The notes: generated from the sequence alone by a model not told the origin. A DNA stretch of 6,087 nt from Trueperaceae bacterium (GCA_007121175.1 SKMG01000410.1:1-6087), one strand, 5' to 3'. Counted from the first letter of the stretch, positions 1-6,087 are shown. A program made the numbers and translations.

Positions 1-707
1 TCGCGCGAGCTCAGGACGACCAGCGGCCCGAGGAAGTTGTTCCACTGGCCGATGAAGGTCAGCATCCCGAGGGTTGCGAGGCCGGGGCGGATGATTGGCA
101 GAGCGACGTTCCAGTAGATGCGGAACTCGCTGGCGCCGTCGATGCGCGCGGCGTCCATCAGGTCGCGCGGCATGCTCGAGGCGACGTACTGGCGCATGAG
201 GAAGATGCCGAAGGCGCTCGCCATGGCCGGGAACCAGACCGCGCGGGGCGTGTCGAGCCAGCCCAGGTACTGGATGATCAGGTAGTAGGGGATGATGCCG
301 AGCAGCGGCGGGATCAGCAGCGAGGCGATGACGAAGGTGAACAGCTGCTTCTTGAAGCGGAAGTCGTACATCGCGAAGGCGAAGCCCGCCAGGCTGGCGA
401 AGAACATGGTCGTAACCGTCGCCATCAGCGCGATGTAGAAGCTGTTCCAGATGTTGCGGATGAACGGCAAGCGCGCTTGGAGCGTGCTGAAGTTGCGCTC
501 CAAGAACTCACCGAACCAGACAGGTGGTGGCGCCGAGAAGATCGACGATTGCGAGTGGGTCGCCAGCACGAACATCCAGTAGAACGGGAAGAGCGTGAGC
601 AGCGCCAGCGCGACGAGCACGAGGTAGATGAAGAAGGTTCCGATGGGGTTGCGACCGGTCCTCCTCGAGCGCCAGCGGCGCGTGGTGGTGTTCGCCGTGA
701 GCGCCAT
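1..707 (-). CDS. Carbohydrate ABC transporter permease, MalG-type (CUT1), C-terminus cut by window edge
   Basis: This is the second membrane subunit of a sugar importer; it would pair with the upstream MalF-type permease in the cytoplasmic membrane. The frame is open from the ATG at 707 to the left edge, giving 235 codons. I translated it directly. A basic N-terminus (about residues 10-19) is followed by a first membrane helix (about 22-48), a periplasmic stretch containing FSAPPPVWFGEF, and further helices near 85-112, 122-145 and 155-175. The EAA loop that contacts the ATPase is clear at about 185-208 (DAARIDGAS, then ALPIIRP). Family members are usually about 270-280 residues, so roughly 40 are missing at the window boundary, which is not a biological truncation. 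The ATG shares one base with the TGA of the preceding permease gene (TGATG), and GAGGG lies 4 nt before it, so translational coupling is likely. The sugar cannot be deduced. Confidence 0.93.
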   Translation of the reverse strand, partial: MALTANTTTRRWRSRRTGRNPIGTFFIYLVLVALALLTLFPFYWMFVLATHSQSSIFSAPPPVWFGEFLERNFSTLQARLPFIRNIWNSFYIALMATVTTMFFASLAGFAFAMYDFRFKKQLFTFVIASLLIPPLLGIIPYYLIIQYLGWLDTPRAVWFPAMASAFGIFLMRQYVASSMPRDLMDAARIDGASEFRIYWNVALPIIRPGLATLGMLTFIGQWNNFLGPLVVLSSR

Positions 708-1699
708 CAGTCCCTCGTCTCCAGGCCGGAGCGGCCGAAGAAATAGAAGTGGATCAGCGTCATGGTCCCGACGAGCAGGAACAGCAGCCACGAGATGGCC
801 GCGGCCGTACCCATTTCGAGCCACTCGAAGCCGGTGCGGTAGAGGTACATGGCCACCGTCATGCCGGCCTGCCCGGTGCCGCCGGTGCCACCGGTGAGGA
901 TGAAGGGCTGATCGAAGAGCTGTAGGTTGCCGATGATGGTGAGCGTGACGGCGAAGAAGATCATGGGCCGCAAGAGCGGCAGGGTGATGTGGAAGAAGCT
1001 CTGCCGTGCGCTGGCGCCGTCGATCTCGGCGGCCTCGTAGTAGTCCTTCGGAATCGTCGCGAGTCCCGCGGCGTAGAGCACCACGTTGAAGCCGAAGAAC
1101 TGCCACCACACCAAGATGGAGATGGCCGGCTTGATGTTGGGCGCCCGACCGAGCCAGTTGACAGGCAGGCCCTCGGCCATTCCGCCGAACAGCCAGGCGC
1201 TCCAGGGCGCGTTGGCCAGGTAGATCAGCGCCTGGTTGAGGATCCCGAACTGGGTACCGAAGATCGTCTGGAACACCAGTGAGATGGCCACGGCCGAGGT
1301 GATGTATGGCAGGAAATACGTGGCAGTGAGCGGGTGGCGCAGGCGACTGATCCCTCGCGAGAGCGCGAATGCCAGAGGGATGGCCACGAGGTGTTGCGGC
1401 AGGCCGCTGGCGAAAGCGATGAAGAGCGTATTGGTGATCGAGCGCCAGAACCACGGATCGCCCATCAGCCAGGTGTAGTTCTCGAGGCCGATGTAGCGCA
1501 TGGTCCCGAGGCCCTGGATCGGGTTCCAGTCCTGCAGAGAGAGATACATCGAGAAGACGATGGGGAAGAGCCCGAAGATCGCGAACAGGATGAAGAAAGG
1601 GCTGATGAACAGATATGGCGCGATACGGCGCTGGAAGCTGTCGAAACGCGTGCTCCAAGAGCGCCGAGGCGCATCGGGGACATCGCTACGTCTGGCCAT
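707..1699 (-). CDS. Carbohydrate ABC transporter permease, MalF-type (CUT1)
   Basis: This is the first membrane subunit of the sugar importer, 330 residues from the chosen start, a normal length for the family. Hydrophobic helices lie at about 28-52, 87-115, 124-147, 191-212, 247-267 and 296-320. The EAA coupling loop is at about 222-245 (EAAEIDGAS, then ITLPLLRP), and a Gly-rich ILTGGTGGTG stretch at about 267-276 matches the usual LTGG region of MalF/UgpA-like proteins. The segment between helices 3 and 4 (about 148-190) looks somewhat long. The frame stays open back to a TTG at 1747, but that codon has no Shine-Dalgarno sequence and would translate through the intergenic stem-loop. The ATG at 1699 has GAGG (1706-1709) with 6-nt spacing and gives a typical short basic N-terminus. 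The gene follows the binding-protein gene by 58 nt and overlaps the next permease gene by 1 nt. Confidence 0.94.
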   Translation of the reverse strand: MARRSDVPDAPRRSWSTRFDSFQRRIAPYLFISPFFILFAIFGLFPIVFSMYLSLQDWNPIQGLGTMRYIGLENYTWLMGDPWFWRSITNTLFIAFASGLPQHLVAIPLAFALSRGISRLRHPLTATYFLPYITSAVAISLVFQTIFGTQFGILNQALIYLANAPWSAWLFGGMAEGLPVNWLGRAPNIKPAISILVWWQFFGFNVVLYAAGLATIPKDYYEAAEIDGASARQSFFHITLPLLRPMIFFAVTLTIIGNLQLFDQPFILTGGTGGTGQAGMTVAMYLYRTGFEWLEMGTAAAISWLLFLLVGTMTLIHFYFFGRSGLETRD

Positions 1700-1705
1700 G
1701 GAGGA

Positions 1706-1709
1706 CCTC
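1706..1709 (-). promoter_or_regulatory. Ribosome-binding site of MalF-type permease
   Basis: GAGG on the minus strand lies 6 nt before the ATG at 1699 and only 2 nt after the foot of the intergenic stem-loop. It decides the start in favour of 1699 over the in-frame TTG at 1747. Its closeness to the stem means the structure could affect ribosome access. Confidence 0.7.
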
Positions 1710-1711
1710 GT

Positions 1712-1741
1712 GCCGTGGGGGACGGCGGTGTCCCCCACGGC
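1712..1741 (-). repeat. Perfect 12-bp inverted repeat (RNA stem-loop) between binding-protein and permease genes
   Basis: The arms at 1712-1723 and 1730-1741 are exact reverse complements (on the minus strand GCCGTGGGGGAC and GTCCCCCACGGC) around a 6-base loop (1724-1729). Nearly all pairs are G-C, so the RNA hairpin should be very stable. It begins 16 nt after the binding-protein stop codon. No T-run follows it; the next bases are the permease ribosome site, so it is not a classic intrinsic terminator. In sugar ABC operons, structures at this place are known (for example between malE and malF in E. coli) to protect the upstream message and lower permease expression. That role is inferred here from position and shape. 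Confidence 0.85.
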
Positions 1742-1757
1742 GGTCAAGGACGGTGGG

Positions 1758-2996
1758 TCAGCGGCGGACGCGGCGCTCGATCAGCATCTGCGCTTCGTCG
1801 AGCGCAGCCTGGACGTCGCGGCCCTCGTTGAGGATCTCGCCCAGGGCCGAGCCCCAGATCTCCTCGGCGATGATGTCGCCGGGGAAGGTGCGGACACCGG
1901 GGATGCGCTCGGCGATGGTCGCCCACAGCTCGCGCGCGGGTTGTCCGGCCAGGAACTCGAGCTCTTCGGAGAACATCGGGTCGTCGTAGGTTTCCGGCAT
2001 CGCGGGGAAGGCGTCTATGTTGCGGAACGCCTCGAGCTGGATCTCGGGGTTCGTCGTCAGGAACTGGACGAGGTTCCAGGCCGCGTCGAGCTTCGCCTCA
2101 GGGGTCTGTCCGGGGATCGCCCAGAACGAGCCGCCCCAGCTCACGAGGATCTCGCCCGGCATCTCAGAGGCGCCCCACAGCCCGCTCGTCTCGGGTGCCA
2201 TCCAGTTCGCGAGGTGGCCAGCGAGCCACGCGCCGGAGAGCTCGGTGGCGGTGGTGCCCTGCCGGAACGCCTCGAACCACTCGCTCGACCAAGCGCCGAT
2301 CTCGGCGTCGAGACCCTCGTCACGGATCACCTTCGCGACGCGGGCGGCGTGCAGGAAGCGCTCGCTGTTCAGCAGCGGCTGGCCGTCGGCGCCGAAGTAG
2401 ATGCCGTCGCCGGCTGGGATGTCGCTGCGGATCAGGCCGTCGGCGACCGAAGCGGCGTTGGCCACGAGGAACACCCCGTGATCCTGGAGCTCGCGGCCGT
2501 AGTCGAGGTAGCTGTCGATGCTCTCGATGACCTCGTCGATGCCCCAGCCGGTCGTCTCGAGGTGGTCGCGGCGGTAGAACAGGGTGCCAGGGGCGATGTC
2601 GGCCGGTATTGCGACCTGGCGCCCGTCTTCGGTACGGCCCTGGGCCCAGGCGTAGTCGACGAACAGGTCCTCGTACTTATCGGCCTCGAAGGGGGGGTTG
2701 CTCAGGTCGCGCAGGCCGCCCTCGGCTACGAAGCGAGCGATGTAGCCGAGCTCGAGGACGACCACGTCGGGTGCGCCGGTGCCGGTCGCGAGGTTGGTGA
2801 CGAGCAGGTCGTGGTGATCACCGAAGCCGAGCGCGCGGAGCTCGACGACGACGTCGGGGTGCAGTTCGTAGAACTGCGGCAGCACGCGGTTGAGGTGGGT
2901 TTCGAACTCATCGAACACGCCGACGGTGAGGACTGTCTGAGCGAGCGCGCCCGCGAGCAGGCTGGCGGCGAGGGTGAAGGCCAAGAGCTTCTTCAT
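1758..2996 (-). CDS. Extracellular sugar-binding protein of ABC transporter (SBP family 1), secreted
   Basis: This protein binds the transported sugar outside the cytoplasmic membrane and delivers it to the two permeases. From the chosen start it has 412 residues, typical for the family. The N-terminus is a Sec signal peptide: KK at 2-3, a hydrophobic core to about 16, and likely cleavage after A-L-A at 17-19, leaving Q20 first. No lipobox cysteine is present. Family signatures include PADIAPGTLFYRRD at about 131-144 (the P....YYrkD region), LSGAWLAG at about 253-260, and WGGSFWAIPG at about 287-296 followed by AWNLVQFLTTNPEIQ. An ATG also exists at 3002, two codons upstream, but the ribosome site AAAGG (3003-3007) touches it directly and is ideally spaced, at 6 nt, from the ATG at 2996. 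The gene lies 34 nt after the repressor gene. Ligand specificity is not visible in the sequence. Confidence 0.95.
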   Translation of the reverse strand: MKKLLAFTLAASLLAGALAQTVLTVGVFDEFETHLNRVLPQFYELHPDVVVELRALGFGDHHDLLVTNLATGTGAPDVVVLELGYIARFVAEGGLRDLSNPPFEADKYEDLFVDYAWAQGRTEDGRQVAIPADIAPGTLFYRRDHLETTGWGIDEVIESIDSYLDYGRELQDHGVFLVANAASVADGLIRSDIPAGDGIYFGADGQPLLNSERFLHAARVAKVIRDEGLDAEIGAWSSEWFEAFRQGTTATELSGAWLAGHLANWMAPETSGLWGASEMPGEILVSWGGSFWAIPGQTPEAKLDAAWNLVQFLTTNPEIQLEAFRNIDAFPAMPETYDDPMFSEELEFLAGQPARELWATIAERIPGVRTFPGDIIAEEIWGSALGEILNEGRDVQAALDEAQMLIERRVRR

Positions 2997-3002
2997 GTTC
3001 AT

Positions 3003-3007
3003 CCTTT
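3003..3007 (-). promoter_or_regulatory. Ribosome-binding site of sugar-binding protein
   Basis: AAAGG on the minus strand has 0 nt spacing to the ATG at 3002 and 6 nt to the ATG at 2996, which favours the latter start (MKKLL). A short CCTT/AAGG complement just upstream (3012-3015 against 3003-3006) could weakly cover the site, but four pairs is too little to claim regulation. Confidence 0.6.
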
Positions 3008-3030
3008 CGAGAAGGCGAGTGGGGCACCGG

Positions 3031-4032
3031 TCAGGGCGCCGTTACGGAGTCACGTTCCGAGAGCACGGGATCGAACCGCCGGGTCACCTCCTCCTCCTGG
3101 CCGATGCCGAGCGCGTTGAGGGCAAGCCAAGCCGCAGCCTGGCCCATCTCGGCGAATGGTTGGCGCACCGTGGTCAGCGCGGGGTAGAGGTAGTGCGCGA
3201 TGAAGAGGTCATCGAAGCCTACCAGGGAGACGTCATCGGGCACGTTGAGTCCGGCCTCGCGGAGGGCCTTGAGCGCCCCAGCGGCCGACTGGTCGTTGCC
3301 GGCGAAGACCGCCGTGAAACTGATCTCCCGGGCGAGCAGCTGCTGCATGGCGCGGTAGCCGCCCTCCTCGACGAAACCTCCCTCGGCAACCAGCGCCTCG
3401 TCGTACTCGATGCCGTGCTCAGCTAAGGCTTCACGGTAGCCCGCCAGGCGGTCGCGGGCATCGGGGATGCGCATCAGACCCGCGATGTGGGCGATGTGGC
3501 GGTGACCGCGCTCGATCAGGTACCGCGTGGCGAGTGCGCCGCCGGCGCCGTTGTCGAGGTACACGCAGCGATCGCCGATGGCCGGGATGTGGCGCCCGAC
3601 CACGAACACGGGGAGGCTGGCCTGCTCGACCCAGGCGGCGAGCTCGTCGTCGCCGGTGGCGTCGATCTGCACGATGAGTGCGTCGGTGCGGCGTTCCTTG
3701 AGGAACTCGAAGGAACGGCGCTCGAGATCGCTCCTCGCGTGCCCGCTGGAGACCACCATATGCATCCCGCGCGCCTCGACCACGCTCTCGATGCCCCGGA
3801 TGATGTCGCCGTAGGCGGCGCTCGACAGCTCGCTCACCAAGGCACCGATGGCCTGCGAGCGGTTGGTGGCGAGGCTACGCGCGAAGGCGTTGGGTTGGTA
3901 GCCGAGCTGTTCGATGGCCGCGAGCACCGCGGTGCGCTTGGTGGTGCTGACCGGCACGGTGCCGTTCAGGACGCGCGAGACCGTGGCCTGCGATACCTTG
4001 GCGAGTTGAGACACGTCACGTATGGTCGCCAT
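3031..4032 (-). CDS. LacI/GalR-family transcriptional repressor
   Basis: This is a DNA-binding sugar-responsive regulator of 333 residues, the normal family length. An N-terminal helix-turn-helix spans residues 4-23 (IRDVSQLAKVSQATVSRVLN). The hinge-helix region follows at about 48-58 (PNAFARSLATNRS), then a periplasmic-binding-protein-like effector domain (about 62-333). That domain has the family signatures FAGNDQSAAGAL (about 243-254), DDVSLVGFDD (about 266-275) and YPALTTVRQP (about 283-292), and a C-terminal LSERDSV. In the recognition helix Q15-A16 occupy the positions of LacI Tyr17-Gln18. An alanine at the second position is common in regulators that bind TGAAAnCGnTTTCA-like sites, the type found twice just upstream. 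The gene is first in the transporter operon, so autoregulation is expected. The start at 4032 gives the standard family N-terminus, although the ribosome site is weak (a GGGG stretch 3 nt away). The effector sugar is unknown. Confidence 0.96.
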   Translation of the reverse strand: MATIRDVSQLAKVSQATVSRVLNGTVPVSTTKRTAVLAAIEQLGYQPNAFARSLATNRSQAIGALVSELSSAAYGDIIRGIESVVEARGMHMVVSSGHARSDLERRSFEFLKERRTDALIVQIDATGDDELAAWVEQASLPVFVVGRHIPAIGDRCVYLDNGAGGALATRYLIERGHRHIAHIAGLMRIPDARDRLAGYREALAEHGIEYDEALVAEGGFVEEGGYRAMQQLLAREISFTAVFAGNDQSAAGALKALREAGLNVPDDVSLVGFDDLFIAHYLYPALTTVRQPFAEMGQAAAWLALNALGIGQEEEVTRRFDPVLSERDSVTAP

Positions 4033-4046
4033 GGACCCCGTCTTTC

Positions 4047-4060
4047 TGAAATCGCTTTCA
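4047..4060. promoter_or_regulatory. LacI-family operator O1 (repressor/transporter operon side)
   Basis: The 14-bp site reads TGAAATCGCTTTCA on the plus strand, with perfect 5-bp arms TGAAA/TTTCA around a central CG. This is the classic LacI/GalR-family palindrome. It sits 14 bp upstream of the repressor start codon and covers the predicted transcription start (about 4058) of the minus-strand promoter, the usual position for repression by blocking initiation. That the local LacI-family protein binds it is inferred from adjacency and motif type. Confidence 0.9.
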
Positions 4061-4064
4061 TGTC

Positions 4065-4094
4065 ATGCTAGGTCACCGACCATGATCGTGTCAA
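4065..4094 (-). promoter_or_regulatory. Sigma-70-like promoter for repressor-transporter operon
   Basis: On the minus strand, a -35 box TTGACA (4089-4094, a full consensus match) is followed by an 18-bp spacer and a -10 box TAGCAT (4065-4070, four of six). The predicted start near 4058 gives a leader of about 26 nt before the repressor ATG. Operator O1 starts 4 bp beyond the -10 box, so a bound repressor should block the promoter. This single promoter could serve all four genes, since no intergenic gap in the operon exceeds 58 nt. Confidence 0.72.
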
Positions 4095-4113
4095 GGGCCT
4101 CCGCCTCGACCCG

Positions 4114-4142
4114 TTGACGGAACGGCAGCGTAGTGCTAGCCT
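4114..4142 (+). promoter_or_regulatory. Sigma-70-like promoter for the divergent gene
   Basis: A -35 box TTGACG (4114-4119, five of six) and a -10 box TAGCCT (4137-4142, conserved T-A and final T) are separated by 17 bp. A TG at 4134-4135, one base before the -10 box, makes an extended -10 that could compensate for its weak core. The predicted start near 4149 falls inside operator O2. The -35 boxes of this promoter and the opposing one are 19 bp apart and do not overlap. Confidence 0.68.
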
Positions 4143-4147
4143 ACTCC

Positions 4148-4161
4148 TGAAAGCGGTTTCA
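4148..4161. promoter_or_regulatory. LacI-family operator O2 (divergent gene side)
   Basis: TGAAAGCGGTTTCA has the same 5-bp TGAAA/TTTCA arms and central CG as O1. It starts 5 bp after the -10 box of the rightward promoter and covers its predicted start. Its centre is 101 bp from that of O1. The shared motif strongly suggests that one regulator controls both transcription units. Confidence 0.9.
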
Positions 4162-4321
4162 GCAAAGGGCGGCAACCGTCTCGTACTCAACGCGCGCGCC
4201 GGCCGAAGGCACAGGGGAGCGGCTCGAGGAGCACGTGCCGCAGTCGAACGCCTCTCACGGTGTCGACACCCGCCTCGCGCGCCTGGACCCCAGCCGCGCC
4301 GCCCGAGCCTAGGAGGAGCTG
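4162..4321 (+). other. Long 5' leader of the divergent gene
   Basis: About 170 nt separate the predicted transcription start from the ATG at 4322, much longer than the leader of about 26 nt on the opposite side. The region is G+C-rich. It contains a 12-bp perfect palindrome (GGTGTCGACACC, 4259-4270) and ends in the ribosome site. I see no convincing small gene, riboswitch or terminator here; open frames through it lack ribosome sites and look like G+C-rich noise. It could be a plain untranslated leader, or the real promoter could lie closer to the gene. Confidence 0.45.
4311..4316 (+). promoter_or_regulatory. Strong ribosome-binding site of the divergent gene
   Basis: AGGAGG lies 5 nt before the ATG at 4322. 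An in-frame TAG at 4310-4312 overlaps it, so translation in this frame cannot begin further upstream. Together these fix the start codon. Confidence 0.9.
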
Positions 4322-6087
4322 ATGACCAAGCCGCACACGGCGACCCATCTCGGCCACGGCCCGCTGCATTCGCCAAGCGGCCCGGTGTCAGGCGACTACG
4401 TGATTCTGGCGGGCGAGCGCTACTACCGGATCCACCACGTCGACGCCCTGCCGCCGTTCCTCATGAGCGTCGTCAGCGCTTCCGACCTGTGGATGTTCGT
4501 CTCGAGCTCAGGTGGGCTCACGGCCGGGCGCGTCGACGCTGACAGGGCGCTGTTCCCCTATACGACGGATGACAAGTTGACCGAGAACTCCGAGCACACC
4601 GGTCCGAAGACCGTGCTGCTCGCGACGCGGAACGGCCGCCGCTCGCTGTGGGAACCGTTCTCGCAGCGCGGCCGGGGCGTCTACCGCGTCGAGCGCAACC
4701 TCTTCAAGCACGTCCTCGGCCACGAGGTCCTCTTCGAGGAGATCAACCACGACCTAGGACTCGCCTTCCGCTACGGTTGGCGCCCGAGCGACGCCTTCGG
4801 CTTCGTCCGGACCGCGTGGCTGACAGAAGCGGCTTCCGAGCCGTGCTCCGTTGCCGTGCTCGACGGCTTGCAGAACCTGCTGCCAGCCGGCGTGAGCGCG
4901 GCGATGCAGGGCACGATGAGCAACTTGGTCGACGCCTACAAGCGAAGCGAGCTCGAGACCGGCACCGGACTCGGCCTTTTTGCGCTCAGCTCGATCACCA
5001 CCGATCGGGCGGAGCCGAGCGAGTCGCTCCGGGCCACCACCGTCTTCGCGCTCGGCTTAGGGGGTGCCGGCCATCTGCTCTCGTCGGTCCAGCTCGAGCG
5101 CTTCCGCCGCGGCGAGACTCCCGTTCCGGAGATCGATGTACGAGGCCGTCGCGGAGCGTACCTCGTGCATGCCGACCTCGCGCTCGCTGCCGGCGAGACG
5201 TGCCGTTGGCAGCTCGTCGCCGACGTCGCGCAGGATCATGCCCGCACCGTGGCGCTGGTCAACGCGCTGGGCGGCAAGCGCGAACGCGTCGCGGCCGAGG
5301 ACGCCGCCGAGGACACCGACCGCCGCGAAGACCCGCAGGCCGCGATCGGCCTCGCCGCGCGCCTCGACGAGGACCTGCGGCGGAGCGGCGAGTCGCTCGA
5401 GGCGATCGTCGCGAGCGCCGACGGCTTCCAGTGGTCGGCCGATCAGGCGAGCGCCGACCACCACCTCGCCAGCGTGCTCTTCAACGTCATGCGGGGCGGC
5501 GTGTTCGTCGACGACGAGCGCGTGGAACGCTCGGACCTCATCGACTTCGTGCGCACGCGCAACCGTGCGGTGCTCGCAGCCAACGGCGCCTTCCTCGAGG
5601 CCCTGCCCGACACCGTCTTGTATCGCGAGCTGGTAGCCCGCGCCGCCGAGACCGGCTCGGCCGATCTCGAGCGGCTCTGCCGGTCCTACCTGCCGCTCGC
5701 CTTCAGCCGCCGCCACGGCGACCCGAGCCGCCCCTGGAACCGCTTCGCGATCAACGTCCGCGATCCCCATGGCCGGCTGCGGCTCGACTACCAAGGGAAC
5801 TGGCGAGACATCTTCCAGAACTGGGAGGCCCTGGCGCACGCCTTTCCCGGCTTCGTGACCGGGATGATCACCGTGTTCCTGGGCGCGACCACGGCCGATG
5901 GATACAACCCCTACCGCGTGACCCGGGACGGCATCGAGTGGGAGGCACCCGAGTCAGGTCAGTCGTGGACCAACCTCGGCTACTGGAGCGACCACCAGAT
6001 CATCTACCTGCAGAAGCTGCTCGAGATCGCTGAGCGCTTCGAGCCCGGGGCGCTCCAGGGTCTGCTCCAGCGCCGCATCTTCAGCCA
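4322..6087 (+). CDS. Large uncharacterised protein, probable cytoplasmic carbohydrate-active enzyme, C-terminus cut by window edge
   Basis: An uninterrupted frame of 588 codons runs off the right edge. I translated it directly. The start is fixed by AGGAGG and an in-frame stop just upstream. There is no signal peptide or membrane helix, so it should be cytoplasmic. Residues about 50-110 are rich in beta-type and aromatic segments (DLWMFVSSSGGLTAGR, ALFPYTTDDK, HTGPKT), like an N-terminal beta-sandwich. Conserved-looking motifs follow: FEEINHDLGLAFRYGW (about 138-153), NLVDAYKRSELETGTGLGLF (201-220), RHGDPSRPWN (464-473), YQGNWRDIFQNWEAL (490-504), TADGYNPYR (524-532) and GYWSDHQIIYL (553-563). 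The last four, rich in Trp, Asp, His and Arg within helical sequence, suggest a sugar-binding alpha-barrel active site. I recall a large bacterial family with these motifs but no assigned reaction. GH94-like phosphorylases share the general layout, but I do not see their catalytic signature. The divergent position and shared operator suggest that it acts on the imported sugar. The coding frame is certain; the function is inference. Confidence 0.88.
   Translation, partial: MTKPHTATHLGHGPLHSPSGPVSGDYVILAGERYYRIHHVDALPPFLMSVVSASDLWMFVSSSGGLTAGRVDADRALFPYTTDDKLTENSEHTGPKTVLLATRNGRRSLWEPFSQRGRGVYRVERNLFKHVLGHEVLFEEINHDLGLAFRYGWRPSDAFGFVRTAWLTEAASEPCSVAVLDGLQNLLPAGVSAAMQGTMSNLVDAYKRSELETGTGLGLFALSSITTDRAEPSESLRATTVFALGLGGAGHLLSSVQLERFRRGETPVPEIDVRGRRGAYLVHADLALAAGETCRWQLVADVAQDHARTVALVNALGGKRERVAAEDAAEDTDRREDPQAAIGLAARLDEDLRRSGESLEAIVASADGFQWSADQASADHHLASVLFNVMRGGVFVDDERVERSDLIDFVRTRNRAVLAANGAFLEALPDTVLYRELVARAAETGSADLERLCRSYLPLAFSRRHGDPSRPWNRFAINVRDPHGRLRLDYQGNWRDIFQNWEALAHAFPGFVTGMITVFLGATTADGYNPYRVTRDGIEWEAPESGQSWTNLGYWSDHQIIYLQKLLEIAERFEPGALQGLLQRRIFS

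Noticed and set aside
1712..1741. The intergenic stem-loop as a Rho-independent terminator
   Set aside because: On the minus strand no T-tract follows the stem; a ribosome site and the permease start follow directly.
1700..1747. N-terminal extension of the MalF-type permease to a TTG start at 1747
   Set aside because: There is no Shine-Dalgarno sequence before the TTG and the extension would be translated from the stem-loop. The ATG at 1699 has a well-spaced GAGG.
1500..3119. A 539-codon plus-strand open frame opposite the permease and binding-protein genes
   Set aside because: It lies antisense to two clearly recognised genes, has no ribosome site or recognisable domain, and its composition is typical of the shadow of a G+C-rich gene.
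4259..4270. 12-bp palindrome GGTGTCGACACC as a third operator
   Set aside because: It lacks the TGAAA/TTTCA arms of the two clear operators and is far downstream of the promoter. One such palindrome in G+C-rich DNA may be chance.
4068..4376. Small open frames on both strands across the intergenic region
   Set aside because: They overlap the promoters and operators, have no ribosome sites and have arginine/alanine-rich noise-like sequences.
5057..5839. A 260-codon minus-strand open frame opposite the divergent gene
   Set aside because: It is an antisense shadow with no ribosome site, no domain and no convincing start.
4648..6033. A 461-codon plus-strand open frame, extremely rich in arginine and proline
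   Set aside because: It is an alternative frame of the divergent gene starting at 4322. Its low-complexity R/P/A composition and lack of motifs mark it as a G+C artefact, whereas the 4322 frame gives balanced protein sequence.

Overview
The window is G+C-rich DNA (about two thirds G+C by eye) carrying a bacterial sugar-uptake locus organised around a divergent promoter region. The substrate-binding protein has a Sec-type signal peptide ending in A-L-A-Q and no lipobox cysteine. That fits a free periplasmic protein and so a diderm host. The style of the signal peptide resembles Deinococcota (Trueperaceae/Thermus-like), but this taxonomic hint is weak.

Minus-strand operon, read from right to left. 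It starts with a LacI/GalR-family repressor (4032-3031), followed by a secreted ABC substrate-binding protein (2996-1758), a MalF-type permease (1699-707) and a MalG-type permease (707-1) cut by the window edge. Gaps are 34 nt, 58 nt and a 1-nt stop/start overlap. The 58-nt gap before the first permease holds a perfect 12-bp stem-loop, which probably sets the ratio of binding protein to membrane subunits. No ATP-binding subunit is seen.

Intergenic control region (4033-4321). It contains two back-to-back sigma-70-like promoters, each followed by a palindrome of the form TGAAAnCGnTTTCA lying over its predicted transcription start. The two promoter-operator modules are near mirror images. The local LacI-family protein is the obvious candidate to bind both, repressing its own operon and the divergent gene.

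Plus strand. After a leader of about 170 nt and a strong AGGAGG ribosome site, a long gene starts at 4322 and runs off the right edge (588 codons present). Its product has no signal peptide and carries well-defined aromatic and acidic motifs. It resembles a large, poorly characterised bacterial family with a carbohydrate-active-enzyme feel, but I cannot name its reaction. The likely logic is that the transporter imports a saccharide, the cytoplasmic divergent protein processes it, and the repressor senses the sugar or a product of it. The divergent protein is the most interesting item for discovery.
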